Shown piece by piece: positions 13,492-21,024 of a DNA stretch of 22,275 nucleotides (within the stretch, counting starts at the first letter, position 1; each line of letters begins with the position of its first letter). A program made the translations under genes and the position numbers. Below the pieces are notes generated by a model. That model was not told where the DNA came from. It made no database searches and saw only the letters and a list, made by a program, of their open reading frames with translations. Source of the DNA: a virus; IMG/VR virus record IMGVR_UViG_3300036827_000054, positions 1 through 22,275 of that record; one strand, given 5' to 3'.

Positions 13492-14243
13492 TGCCTGCCG
13501 CCTACCCCAACGCCCTCAAGGTCTTCCAGGTCTTCCATGACTACACGGACATCATCTGGGCGCAAAACATCACGGAGATCCAGTGGGAGATCGTGGCCCT
13601 GGAGTCGATCCTGGGCACCAGCCCATTCAGCAGCACGCCCTACACCAGTGTGGGTGGCGCCATCCAGGATCTGTACAACAACAAGGCCCCGATCAACCAC
13701 ACCCACACCCACAAGAACCTGCTGGACGACACCAAGGGCAACGATCACCCCCAGTACATCGAGGTGACCGGTTATCCGGGATTCTCCCATCCCGTCACCG
13801 GCAAGGCGGGCACCAACACCAACGACCTCGTACCTCTGGGCCAGCTTCAAGGCATGGGCTATCAGAACTCAACCCAGGTCCAGGCCGCAGTCAATGCCTC
13901 GCTGGGCAACCTCATGGCCGGGGCCTTGGGAGGGGCGCCGCTGGCCGGTCACGCCTCTTCACCGAACTGGCGTATCCAGGGCGGGCTGTTCTCGGGCTGC
14001 ACGGACGGCAGCGGTCGCATCACGGTGTCGTTCAACCCCGGCTATGCCCACTGCGTGCAGGGCTTCGCCTCCACCAAGCTCCCACCCCAGGGCAGCGGGG
14101 GCTGCCCACCTTACAACTGGATCGAGTCGCAGCAGACCCTGGTGGGTGTGTCTGGTTCCAGTGCCACCCTGCAGTTCTCCCATGACTATTCCTGGCAGCC
14201 GAACATGTGGGTGTCCTTCACCTGGATCGTCATTGGGAACTGA
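13491..14243 (+). CDS. tail fibre protein, His-rich, copy 1
   Basis: This 250-residue protein starts at ATG 13491 (TAATG). The N-terminal helical part (ITEIQWEIVALESILG, VGGAIQDLYNNK) leads into a His-rich knot (NHTHTHKNL, then GNDHPQY; 69-89). FSHPVTGKAGTNTNDLVPLGQLQ and a helix with QVQAAVNASL follow. Residues 160-250 form a beta-rich tip ending WVSFTWIVIGN. HxH-containing collars occur in phage short fibres and tail fibres, where histidines can bind metal and trimerise. A paralog follows directly. It would be a fibre or adaptor attached near baseplate J. Confidence 0.82.
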   Translation: MPAAYPNALKVFQVFHDYTDIIWAQNITEIQWEIVALESILGTSPFSSTPYTSVGGAIQDLYNNKAPINHTHTHKNLLDDTKGNDHPQYIEVTGYPGFSHPVTGKAGTNTNDLVPLGQLQGMGYQNSTQVQAAVNASLGNLMAGALGGAPLAGHASSPNWRIQGGLFSGCTDGSGRITVSFNPGYAHCVQGFASTKLPPQGSGGCPPYNWIESQQTLVGVSGSSATLQFSHDYSWQPNMWVSFTWIVIGN

Positions 14244-15115
14244 TGGCTCCCACTCCACCACCAGTACCTGCCGCCCAGCGCTATCCCTATTGGATCCGCG
14301 AGTTCGTCACCTACCTCAACCAGCCCTGGAATAGCAGCAAGAACCTGGTCACCACCAATCCCAATCCGCCGCCCGCCACCGTCACCACCGACCTGACCCT
14401 CTTCCTGGCGGCGGTCAACCGCGACCTGCAGACCGAGATCCTCAGCCTGGAGAAGACCATCGGGGTGCGGCCCTTCACCGTGCCGCGCCAACCCACAGTC
14501 GGGAAGTCGATCCAATGGCTGCACAACAACACCTCGCCTGGCTCGATCGATTCCCGTGGCGCCATCAACCCCCTGCCCACTCCTTCACACAGCCATGCCC
14601 ATAGGCAGTCAGCGGGCCTGAATGCCGACGATCATCCGCAATACGGCCGCGTCGACGGCACGCGTGGCTTCACCAAGCCGGTCACCGCTCCAGCCGGTAC
14701 GCATGCCAACAATCTGATCACGCTGGGCCAGGCCCAGGCGGCGGGGCTGACCGCGGCACAGGTCCAGTCCATCATCAACAGCACCCTGGCTAATGCCTCC
14801 GACTATCCCATCACCGGCCCGACCGCCGGTCGCTACCTGATGGCGGGCGGCTACTACTACGGCCCCAGCAATGAGTACGGCAACATCTGGATCGACTTCG
14901 GGGCCTGCAACTTTCACCGGGTGGTGTCCTTCGTCTATATGAAGATGCCCTTCCCCGGCAGTTCCATGCTGGGCTGGCCCGCCTTCCAGTACATGGAAGA
15001 CCAACTCATCCTCCTCACCCTGGATAACCGCGGAGCCACCATCCAGTTCATCGAGGACATCGTGGTGGACCGCTCAGCGACGGTGGCCATGACCTGGATC
15101 GCCCTGGGGGCCTGA
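14243..15115 (+). CDS. tail fibre protein, His-rich, copy 2
   Basis: This 290-residue protein starts at ATG 14243 (TGATG). It is a paralog of the preceding gene: LQTEILSLEKTIGVRPF and VGKSIQWLHNN, then a His cluster (SHSHAHRQ, DDHPQYGRV), GFTKPVTAPAGTHANNLITLGQAQ, QVQSIINSTL and a final ATVAMTWIALGA. The N-terminus is longer and Pro-rich (MAPTPPPVPAAQ) and the tip differs (around MKMPFPGSSMLGWPAF). Both members of the pair are probably displayed on the same particle, or one evolved for another target. Confidence 0.82.
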   Translation: MAPTPPPVPAAQRYPYWIREFVTYLNQPWNSSKNLVTTNPNPPPATVTTDLTLFLAAVNRDLQTEILSLEKTIGVRPFTVPRQPTVGKSIQWLHNNTSPGSIDSRGAINPLPTPSHSHAHRQSAGLNADDHPQYGRVDGTRGFTKPVTAPAGTHANNLITLGQAQAAGLTAAQVQSIINSTLANASDYPITGPTAGRYLMAGGYYYGPSNEYGNIWIDFGACNFHRVVSFVYMKMPFPGSSMLGWPAFQYMEDQLILLTLDNRGATIQFIEDIVVDRSATVAMTWIALGA

Positions 15116-17775
15116 TGGGCATCTACGGCATTGACTTCTATGGCGTAGGTCGCTTCGGTCGCGACCCGGCGGTAGTGCGTCCCGATTTCTCGGTGGCGCC
15201 GTTCAAGTCCACGCCGTTGGATTACTCCACTCTGCACATTCTCTGGCACAAGCCGGTGTCGACCGACTGCACCTGGTTGCGCCTGGTCCGCAACGCTCAC
15301 AACCTGTCCCAAGACGGTGGGCAACCTCCTGGCACCACCAGTGATGCCGACGCCCAGGCTGATGGCCTCACGCTCTTCACCGACTCTCCTGATCGACCTC
15401 AGAGCTTCACCGATACGGAGTTAGGGTCCGGGTTCTTCTACTACACCATGTGGGGCTGGTCGAACACATCAGGGATCTGGATGCGCTGCTCCGATCTCAT
15501 CGGCCTGGTGCCGCTCAACTGGGGCTACGGCTGGCGGCTTTACAGCCTGCTGCCGATGGCCTACCGCGACGCCGACATCCTCCTGGTTGACCCGTACAAC
15601 CCCTGGCCGGTCGACGGCCCCTACCCTCCACTACAGCGCTACCTGCAACTGATCGGCTTCCAGTTCGACTTCATCCGCACCGAGCTTGAGTCGCTCATGA
15701 GCATCAACGATGCCCAGAACTGCTCCGGGGCGCTCCTGCCTTTGCTGGCCCAGCAGTTCGCTCTGGTGCATGAGCCGGAGATCGGCATGCAACAGGAGCG
15801 ACAACTCGTCCAGAACGCCATCCACCTGTACAAGCTCAAGGGATCTCCCCGAGGGCTGACCGAGTTCGCCTCGATCATGACCAGCTACCCGAGTACCGCG
15901 CTGGTCCACCACGGCTACAACGTCATGCTGACCCAGAACGACTCGGCCATGACTGACGCCAGGGGCACTTGGCAGTCCTGGCCTCCGACCCCTTCGGCGG
16001 CGCCGGTACCAACCACACCGCCCGTGCCGGTCAAGACCTTCCCCGTCATCTCCGGGAGTAATGCCGGTCTGACGCTGACCCAGATCCCCAACATGCTGAG
16101 CAGTGTCTCGGGCATGACCAACCCGCTGAGCCTCTATCCAGGCTTCAATCCCGGCCCACCCACCTACAATTACAGCGGTCTGGCCATCCATGCCACCAGT
16201 GGTCAGCACGTCTACATCACCACTGGTCCGATTCCGATCACCGAGTTCATGTCGTCCGGCTACGGCCCCGGCACCGTCACCTTCCGAGTGCAAATGTGGG
16301 CGCCAACCGCCGGGGCACGCCAGGTCTACCTGTCGCTATGGGGCGACAACGGCACCGGCACGCCGGTCCAGATCGTGGGCGAGACCTCGTTCAACGAGAC
16401 GGTCAACACCTGGGTCATGATGACCATCACCGGCACCGTCAACCCCTATCCCAACACGGCGCCGCCAGGCGTCTATCCACCCTACGGTCCGGCCTCGTAC
16501 TACTGGATCTATCCCCGCATCCATATCGTCGGAGTCGGAACCGAGACGCATTACCTGACACTGGGTGGGGTCTGGAACTGCACCCCGGCGCAGATCGGCG
16601 TGGACACCCCGGTCTATGACTATCCCCGCGACGTGAAGATCGTCATGTCGCCCCAGCAATCCAACCTGCTGTCGAACACGCTGACCACCTTCACCCGCAC
16701 CAATCCGAATCCGCCCCCGGCGCAAGTGGGCATCGGCTTCGACGGCCTGAGCGCTTCTTCGGATCCGACCGTCCTTCCCGGCACAGCCACCGGCACCATG
16801 ATCGTTCGCTACCAGACGGTGGAGGATGTCATGGGCGGTATCGCCATCAATGGCACCGCCGCCCTGGAGGTCGACACCACCGGCCCTGGTGCCACGGTGT
16901 GGTTTGGCAAGGTGACCACTTTCTCGGCCTCACCGGCCAGCCCCAACGGTTGGTTCGCCAGCCCTCGCACTGGTGATCCTGCTTACTCGGACGGCAAGAC
17001 GAACTCTTGGTTCTTCGGCGCCACCCTGGGCACCTCTTCGTCCCGGCCCTGGGTGGATCCTGATCCTGGCATTCCCCCAACCAACTCCTGGTTCTTCATC
17101 AATGGGAACTACTTCGGTGTGGGCACTGGGTTTGCCAACGGCGTGTGGTACGCCGTGCCGCCCCAGCCGCCGCAGACCAACAACACATTGCAAATGGAAG
17201 CGTTCAACGTCCAGAGTGGCCAGCCCTTCAACTTCAGCGTGTACGCCCGCTACCAGTCGGTACAAGATCCCACCAACGCTCTGATGCTCCTGGGGTTCCG
17301 TTGGTATTACGCAGACGGCAACTACACCGAAACCTATGCCGTCACCAGCCTGACCGACACCTATCAGCGCTACGCCGTGGCCCCCGCGGCCAGTACGGCC
17401 TACCTGGGCGAGCCGCCTGCGGAGGGGTCAATGCCCAATGACCCGAACCCGCCCACGGGCGCCCTACCCATCCAGGTCTACCCGTTCGTCCGGTTCCCGG
17501 CGGCGCAGACAGCCAGCTTCCTGCTCAACTCGGCCATGCTGTCGCCCACCGTGCTGGAGCCGTCAAAATATATGGACGCCACTTCGTACTCGTCGGCTAC
17601 CGGTGATTTTGTTCAAGACCCTTCCGGCGCCAGCTATCTGTACAAGCAGCGCACCCCACGCATCGCCCGGTTGAACATGGAACTGTATCGTTGGCTGCCC
17701 ATGGGTAGTACCTACACGATCAGCTACATGTCCGGGGCCGTCATGCCACCCCTCGACCCCACCCTGTGGCCATAA
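15115..17775 (+). CDS. phage tail protein I-like, with long beta-rich extension
   Basis: This 886-residue protein starts at ATG 15115 (TGATG). Residues about 35-130 look like a fibronectin-type or Ig-like domain. Residues 138-255 are the tail protein I core: RLYSLLPMAYRDAD, LQRYLQLIGFQFDFIRTELES, LLPLLAQQFALVHEPEIG, QERQLVQNAIHLYKLKGSPRGLTEFAS. Tail protein I (P2 gpI type) is usually about 200 residues, so most of this protein is an added beta-rich arm. One late segment (FNFSVYARYQS, LMLLGFRWYYADGNY, SLTDTYQRYAVA) resembles a carbohydrate-binding module, and an earlier one (TVTFRVQMWAP and onward) may be another. The arm could bind host glycans (inference). Confidence 0.88.
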   Translation: MGIYGIDFYGVGRFGRDPAVVRPDFSVAPFKSTPLDYSTLHILWHKPVSTDCTWLRLVRNAHNLSQDGGQPPGTTSDADAQADGLTLFTDSPDRPQSFTDTELGSGFFYYTMWGWSNTSGIWMRCSDLIGLVPLNWGYGWRLYSLLPMAYRDADILLVDPYNPWPVDGPYPPLQRYLQLIGFQFDFIRTELESLMSINDAQNCSGALLPLLAQQFALVHEPEIGMQQERQLVQNAIHLYKLKGSPRGLTEFASIMTSYPSTALVHHGYNVMLTQNDSAMTDARGTWQSWPPTPSAAPVPTTPPVPVKTFPVISGSNAGLTLTQIPNMLSSVSGMTNPLSLYPGFNPGPPTYNYSGLAIHATSGQHVYITTGPIPITEFMSSGYGPGTVTFRVQMWAPTAGARQVYLSLWGDNGTGTPVQIVGETSFNETVNTWVMMTITGTVNPYPNTAPPGVYPPYGPASYYWIYPRIHIVGVGTETHYLTLGGVWNCTPAQIGVDTPVYDYPRDVKIVMSPQQSNLLSNTLTTFTRTNPNPPPAQVGIGFDGLSASSDPTVLPGTATGTMIVRYQTVEDVMGGIAINGTAALEVDTTGPGATVWFGKVTTFSASPASPNGWFASPRTGDPAYSDGKTNSWFFGATLGTSSSRPWVDPDPGIPPTNSWFFINGNYFGVGTGFANGVWYAVPPQPPQTNNTLQMEAFNVQSGQPFNFSVYARYQSVQDPTNALMLLGFRWYYADGNYTETYAVTSLTDTYQRYAVAPAASTAYLGEPPAEGSMPNDPNPPTGALPIQVYPFVRFPAAQTASFLLNSAMLSPTVLEPSKYMDATSYSSATGDFVQDPSGASYLYKQRTPRIARLNMELYRWLPMGSTYTISYMSGAVMPPLDPTLWP

Positions 17776-18086
17776 AAATGGCCGCAGACATCGGCTACGT
17801 CTTCCTGATCGGTTTTGCCTCCGTGCGGCTCACCGAGTTGTACAAGGAGATCACCCTGCGTATCGGCCTGCACCAGCCTCCCTGGTGGAAAGCCGCCGTC
17901 AACTTGCTTTGCTGCGCCCTCCTGGTGCTGCTGGTCGCGAACCGGTCGGGGGCAACCCGTGTACTGCTGGTGTTGGCGGCGTCAGGCGTGGCCATGCTGC
18001 TGCATGCCGGTGACACGGTGCTGCGCCACTACCGGGACGAGATCGTGAGTGAGGTACTGGCGAGGCGCTCGACCAGGCGCCGATGA
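17766..18086 (+). CDS. small membrane protein, possible holin
   Basis: The GTG at 17766 overlaps the previous stop by 10 bases; the ATG at 17778 is an alternative. The 106 residues contain three hydrophobic segments: GYVFLIGFASVRLTELY, AAVNLLCCALLVLLVA and VLLVLAASGVAMLLHAG. They are followed by a charged tail ending in ARRSTRRR. Small proteins with two or three membrane helices after the tail genes are often holins or membrane-associated tail or lysis factors, but no lysin is present in the window. Function not recognised. It ends the structural operon, followed by the hairpin region. Confidence 0.75.
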   Translation: MAIKMAADIGYVFLIGFASVRLTELYKEITLRIGLHQPPWWKAAVNLLCCALLVLLVANRSGATRVLLVLAASGVAMLLHAGDTVLRHYRDEIVSEVLARRSTRRR

Positions 18087-18089
18087 TGC

Positions 18090-18118
18090 TGGACTTGTAG
18101 TACCTGATCGGGTATGTT
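18090..18118 (+). promoter_or_regulatory. weak candidate promoter
   Basis: TGGACT (18090-18095) and TATGTT (18113-18118) are separated by 17 bases. Each matches the sigma-70-type -35 and -10 consensus at four of six positions. The position in the only clear gap suits a new transcript for the genes at 18297 and 19289. The match is weak and could be chance. Confidence 0.25.
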
Positions 18119-18139
18119 GCTGGTGTCTCCTAGTCCAGC

Positions 18140-18199
18140 CGGAGAAAGCGGTACCGAGGCCCTCCCTTTCCAGCCGGGGAGGGCCTCAAACTTTCTCCG
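18140..18199 (+). terminator. nested strong hairpin in intergenic region
   Basis: The inner perfect inverted repeat GAGGCCCTCCC (18156-18166) pairs with GGGAGGGCCTC (18177-18187) around a 10-base loop. An outer pair, CGGAGAAAG (18140-18148) and CTTTCTCCG (18191-18199), extends the same structure across small internal loops (7 and 3 bases). It has no T-run after it, so it is not a textbook intrinsic terminator. In GC-rich bacteria, stems without a U tract may still stop transcription. It lies downstream of the tail operon and upstream of 18297, so it could be a terminator, an attenuator or an RNA-stability element. Confidence 0.6.
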
Positions 18200-18216
18200 T
18201 TGAAGATTGCTCAACT

Positions 18217-18232
18217 CCGGTCATGGGACCGG
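18217..18232 (+). repeat. short inverted repeat CCGGTC-ATGG-GACCGG
   Basis: A six-base perfect stem with a four-base loop lies in the same gap, followed by a G-run (TGGGGGGG). It may fold with the hairpin upstream of the start at 18297. No other gene or site is seen in this roughly 210-base gap. Confidence 0.4.
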
Positions 18233-18296
18233 CTGGGGGGGACATAGTGGTTTCTCGTCAGTTCGTTCGTCGTCACCCGGCGGAAGGAGAGAATCC

Positions 18297-19292
18297 ATGC
18301 CACGAGGGACAAAATCAGAAGGCATCACCATCGGTTTCCTGGGGACAGGAGTGAAGGCCGTCGACCCGGCCACCGATCTCATCGAGGAGTACATCAACCA
18401 GGCAGTCAAGCCCGACGAACCGGCCCGATTCGTCTTCCCGCTCACCACCGACGAGTTCTCCGACTCCATGGCCGATCTGGCCCGCATGGCCCGGAAGTCC
18501 TCCATCACCTACGAGGTCATCAGCCACCAGGGTGATCGCAACCGGCGCCTGTTCACCGAGGTGGCCCAGGGCGCGGCCAAGCAGTACTTCGTCACCGACG
18601 TGTGGACCCAGATGGAACTCATCCTGACCGACGCCCCCAAGGCGGTACTGTTCGTGCTGCCCGACGAGCAGCGCCAGGAGGAGATCGACAACGTCAGCGC
18701 CAAGTTCCTTGACGCCGGTATCGAGGTACTCGATCTGCTCAACAACCTGGTGCCTCTGGAGTTGGACGAGGAAGAGGCCCAGGCCCAGGAGCCGGAGCCG
18801 CCCGAGGTCACGGATGTGACTGAGGCAGTCGAGGCCGAAGACCTCCAGGCAGAGGGGGAGCCTGAGGAAGACGCGGGTGAGCCACTCCAGAGTGAGGGTG
18901 ATGAGAGCGGCCACACCCGCGTCGAACTGGAGAAGATGAGCCACGCCGAGGTGAAGGACATCGCCGTAGGCATGGGCCTGGCTCCCCGCAAGGCGCGGGA
19001 GAACATGATCCAGGCCATCCTGGAGGCCCAGGGAACTCCTGACACGGCCCCAGTGGCGCCTGTACCGTCACAGGGGGCTGCAGAGACAGCGGTGGTGCCC
19101 ACGAGCCTCCTGGAGGGCTTCAAGGGGATCCTGGACGACTTTGGGTCACGGTTCATGGAGGGCCTGGACGACTGGCTCACCAAGTTCAGCCAGGCGGCTG
19201 AGGGCTGGGCCTTTAACACCAAGCCCGAGGAGACGTTGGATGTCGAGGACGAGGAGGAGCAGCCGCGCCGCCGTCTCATCCGTTCAAGGTGA
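18297..19292 (+). CDS. acidic protein with SAP/Rho-N-like helical motif
   Basis: The ATG at 18297 is preceded by GGAAGGAGA. The 331-residue protein has three parts. Residues 40-155 are a mixed alpha/beta domain (FVFPLTTDEFSDSM, AKQYFVTDVW, KAVLFVLPDEQ, AGIEVLDLLNNLVP). Residues 157-205 are an acidic low-complexity linker. Residues 207-245 (TRVELEKMSHAEVKDIAVGMGL) resemble a SAP/Rho-N helix pair, a DNA- or RNA-binding motif. A helical C-terminus ends in a basic RRRLIRSR. A non-structural DNA-associated role is inferred from this layout. No specific family is recognised. Confidence 0.82.
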   Translation: MPRGTKSEGITIGFLGTGVKAVDPATDLIEEYINQAVKPDEPARFVFPLTTDEFSDSMADLARMARKSSITYEVISHQGDRNRRLFTEVAQGAAKQYFVTDVWTQMELILTDAPKAVLFVLPDEQRQEEIDNVSAKFLDAGIEVLDLLNNLVPLELDEEEAQAQEPEPPEVTDVTEAVEAEDLQAEGEPEEDAGEPLQSEGDESGHTRVELEKMSHAEVKDIAVGMGLAPRKARENMIQAILEAQGTPDTAPVAPVPSQGAAETAVVPTSLLEGFKGILDDFGSRFMEGLDDWLTKFSQAAEGWAFNTKPEETLDVEDEEEQPRRRLIRSR

Positions 19293-19507
19293 TGGTGGAT
19301 CCCGACGAGGCGCCGGAGGGTGAGGAACCAGAACCTCTGCTCTACGATGCCGACGCCGCCGCTCGCATCCTGGGCGGCATCAGCAAGGCCATGGTCTACC
19401 GATACGTGCAGTACAAGCAACTGCATCCGGTGAAGCTGGGCACCCGCACCCTGTTCACCATGGCTGAGCTACAGCGATTCGTCAGGGAGCGCCAACAAGC
19501 CGGATGA
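19289..19507 (+). CDS. small HTH protein (excisionase/MerR-like)
   Basis: This 72-residue protein begins at GTG 19289, in GTGA overlap with the preceding stop, or at the next codon, ATG 19292. After an acidic leader it has LYDADAAARILG, SKAMVYRYVQYK, HPVKLGTRTLFT and ELQRFVRER. This is the helix-turn-helix plus wing of the HTH_17 group, found in excisionases and small regulators. No attachment site or integrase is in view, so a regulator is as likely as an excisionase. Its last 26 bases overlap the opposite-strand gene ending at 19482. Confidence 0.78.
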   Translation: MMVDPDEAPEGEEPEPLLYDADAAARILGGISKAMVYRYVQYKQLHPVKLGTRTLFTMAELQRFVRERQQAG

Positions 19508-19955
19508 AGTCGGTGTTGCGGTCCAGCCACTCATCGTGCCCTGAGCCAGTTGCCACGATCACAACTTCCCCGGCGATTTGGACGATCCGGCCTGACCCCA
19601 CCTGGCTCTGATGGCGGGGGCCGCTGGGGGCGGTGCGGTACTCTACGTATCCCCCCACCTGGAGGACGGGCGATTCCCCCGGCCCGTCCTCCAGGACTTC
19701 TCCTTCCTCTTCGTCGTCGGTCCCGTCGATGGCGCCCCACACCGCCGGGGGCGTGGGGGAGTGGGTGGCGATCAACGACAGACCGTGGGACTCCAGCCAG
19801 CGGCGTAGGCCCACAGGCGGATCCAGGTGGTCCAGTAGATCGTCACCGAGGAGAGCCAGCGCCGCCATCATGTGATCCGCGATGTCCTCGATGCGCTGGT
19901 CCCCGTATTCCTCCAGGACCACACAGATGGTGTCGAAGGTGACCTCTCGACTCAC
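19482..19955 (-). CDS. hypothetical protein, convergent with HTH gene
   Basis: This 157-residue protein starts at a GTG (minus strand) directly after the TGA of the preceding minus-strand gene. Residues 1-60 form a helical block (TFDTICVVLEEYGDQRIEDIADHMMAALALLGDDLL). Residues 78-95 are an acidic linker. The C-terminus (GGYVEYRTAP, SGRIVQIAGEVVIVATG, HDEWLDRNTDFIRL) is beta-rich, like a small SH3-type or KOW-like barrel. No family assigned. It is the last gene of the minus block and overlaps the plus-strand HTH gene by 26 bases, with no terminator between them. Confidence 0.72.
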   Translation of the reverse strand: MSREVTFDTICVVLEEYGDQRIEDIADHMMAALALLGDDLLDHLDPPVGLRRWLESHGLSLIATHSPTPPAVWGAIDGTDDEEEGEVLEDGPGESPVLQVGGYVEYRTAPSGPRHQSQVGSGRIVQIAGEVVIVATGSGHDEWLDRNTDFIRLVGAP

Positions 19956-20570
19956 TCAAGCAAGCGTAGGTAGCGAGCCGCGGTGGACGTTGGCGGTGCG
20001 GAGGAAATGGTCCTCGTCATGGCGGATCTCGATCATCTGCATGAGCCAGGCATCGCCCTCCGGGAGGTAGCCCCTGGGGTGAGCGCACAGGCGGGCTTGG
20101 AGATTGCCGTCCGGCTTGAGCAGGTCGACATTGCCTGACTGGCCCTCAGCGCGGATGCAGTAGCGCCGACCCTTGGAGCCGGTCACATGGAACCGACCGT
20201 GGCTCTCCAGTTCGGCCTTCTGCTCGTCGGAGAGGAACTCACCCAGTAGCATGCGTGCCCGAGTGCGAGCCGCATGACGTTGTTCCGTTAGCTCCCGGTT
20301 GCGCCGGTCTAGCTCCCGGATCTCCTCTGCCGTCTGGACCCGTGGCCGGTAGTCCATCGTCCCCTGGCCCATCACGATCCACTGACCCCACACTTCGTTG
20401 GTGTAGTTGTTCTGGGTAGTGATGGTGCAGTTCGCAGTGGTGTTCCAGTTTGTCCATGCCTGGCTGGTCCCGGTCTGCGTCCAGGTGTAGGAGCTATTGG
20501 CCGGGATGTAGTTCGTGGTGGTCGCCGTGGAGGTGTACCACTGCTGCGGCCAGTAACCAGTCTGAGGCAT
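19956..20570 (-). CDS. phage conserved protein with C-terminal recognised-type domain
   Basis: This 204-residue protein starts at the ATG of a TGATG overlap with the upstream minus-strand gene. The N-terminal 70 residues are rich in Trp, Tyr, Thr and Asn (QQWYTSTATTTNYIP and onward). An Arg/Glu helix (EELxR-type, residues 80-105) leads into a C-terminal domain: LGEFLSDEQKAELESHGRF, VTGSKGRRYCIRAEGQSGNV, and RLCAHPRGYLPEGDAWLMQM. The domain is familiar from phage and bacterial proteins of unknown function (SxGRxYxI, LCAHP), recognised from memory. Surface display or virion use of the N-terminus is a guess. Confidence 0.78.
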   Translation of the reverse strand: MPQTGYWPQQWYTSTATTTNYIPANSSYTWTQTGTSQAWTNWNTTANCTITTQNNYTNEVWGQWIVMGQGTMDYRPRVQTAEEIRELDRRNRELTEQRHAARTRARMLLGEFLSDEQKAELESHGRFHVTGSKGRRYCIRAEGQSGNVDLLKPDGNLQARLCAHPRGYLPEGDAWLMQMIEIRHDEDHFLRTANVHRGSLPTLA

Positions 20571-20839
20571 CAGCCCCCCTGGAGCGCCGGGGCGAAGATG
20601 ATCTTCTCGGCCTGGGGATCGAACTCGCTGATCTTGCGGTCCTTGTCGCCCTTGCGGGTCACCGACCAGGCTTGCATGCCCCTGGCCTTCATGCGGTCGA
20701 ACAACGACCGGGCCTCTTCGATCTCTACTGGGTTGTTGCGGTCCCAGATGTGCTTGGTGTCGCCGGTCGAGTCGAGGATGACCATCACCAGGCCCTCCCC
20801 ATCCTCGATCCGGTTGGCCTCAGATACCAGCGTTGTCAT
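20570..20839 (-). CDS. conserved phage protein of unknown function
   Basis: This 89-residue protein starts in ATGA overlap with the next upstream minus-strand gene and ends in TGATG with the downstream one. The segments GDTKHIWDRNNPVEIEEARSL, then FDRMKARGMQAWSVTRKG, then ISEFDPQAEKIIFAPALQGG match a small family from phages that often lies next to the protein described above. It appears to be an alpha/beta fold with a conserved GxTKxIWD start. The pairing of the two genes may mean a shared role. Function unknown. Confidence 0.78.
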   Translation of the reverse strand: MTTLVSEANRIEDGEGLVMVILDSTGDTKHIWDRNNPVEIEEARSLFDRMKARGMQAWSVTRKGDKDRKISEFDPQAEKIIFAPALQGG

Positions 20840-21024
20840 GTCTGCTCCTTTGGTTGTGCTGTTGGGATCTCGTTGCCTTGCTCATCGACCGGTGGGAACT
20901 TGCCCTGGCCGTAACAGGCTGGGCACTCAATCTTTTCAAGGGTGTCGGTCACTAGTCGGCCCACCCAGCCGTTCCCGTGGCAGAAGCCGCATTCCCCGGC
21001 CCGGTAGTGGTCACTCGGTTTCAT
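20836..21024 (-). CDS. DnaJ-like zinc-finger miniprotein
   Basis: The ATG at 21024 gives 62 residues; a GTG at 21039 would add five and has a weak AGG site. Two CxxCxGxG repeats, CGFCHGNGWV and CPACYGQGKF, form the zinc-binding motif of DnaJ. No J-domain is present. Small stand-alone proteins of this sort are frequent in phages and may be protein-binding or redox factors. It is coupled to the next minus-strand gene by ATGA and overlaps the preceding stop by 14 bases. Confidence 0.8.
   Translation of the reverse strand: MKPSDHYRAGECGFCHGNGWVGRLVTDTLEKIECPACYGQGKFPPVDEQGNEIPTAQPKEQT

Noticed and set aside
15631-16293. Long minus-strand open frame of about 220 codons
   Set aside because: It is the antisense of the tail protein I gene. 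In GC-rich DNA such frames are open by chance, and the protein has the His/Gly/Arg/Asp composition of a shadow.
505-18104. Repeated GTAGTACC motif (near 506, 4748, 17705 and 18097; reverse form near 6950)
   Set aside because: It occurs more often than a naive chance estimate, but most copies are in coding DNA and read as Val-Val-Pro or Gly-Ser-Thr. No spacing or position rule is seen, so it is probably codon bias.
18509-19426. Minus-strand open frame of 305 codons
   Set aside because: It mirrors the acidic SAP/Rho-N-like gene and is Ser/Pro/Arg-rich with no domain. The plus-strand reading has a ribosome site and a coherent layout.
19289-19507. Prophage integration module based on the excisionase-like HTH protein
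   Set aside because: No integrase, attachment repeat or tRNA target is seen in the window. This HTH group also includes ordinary regulators.
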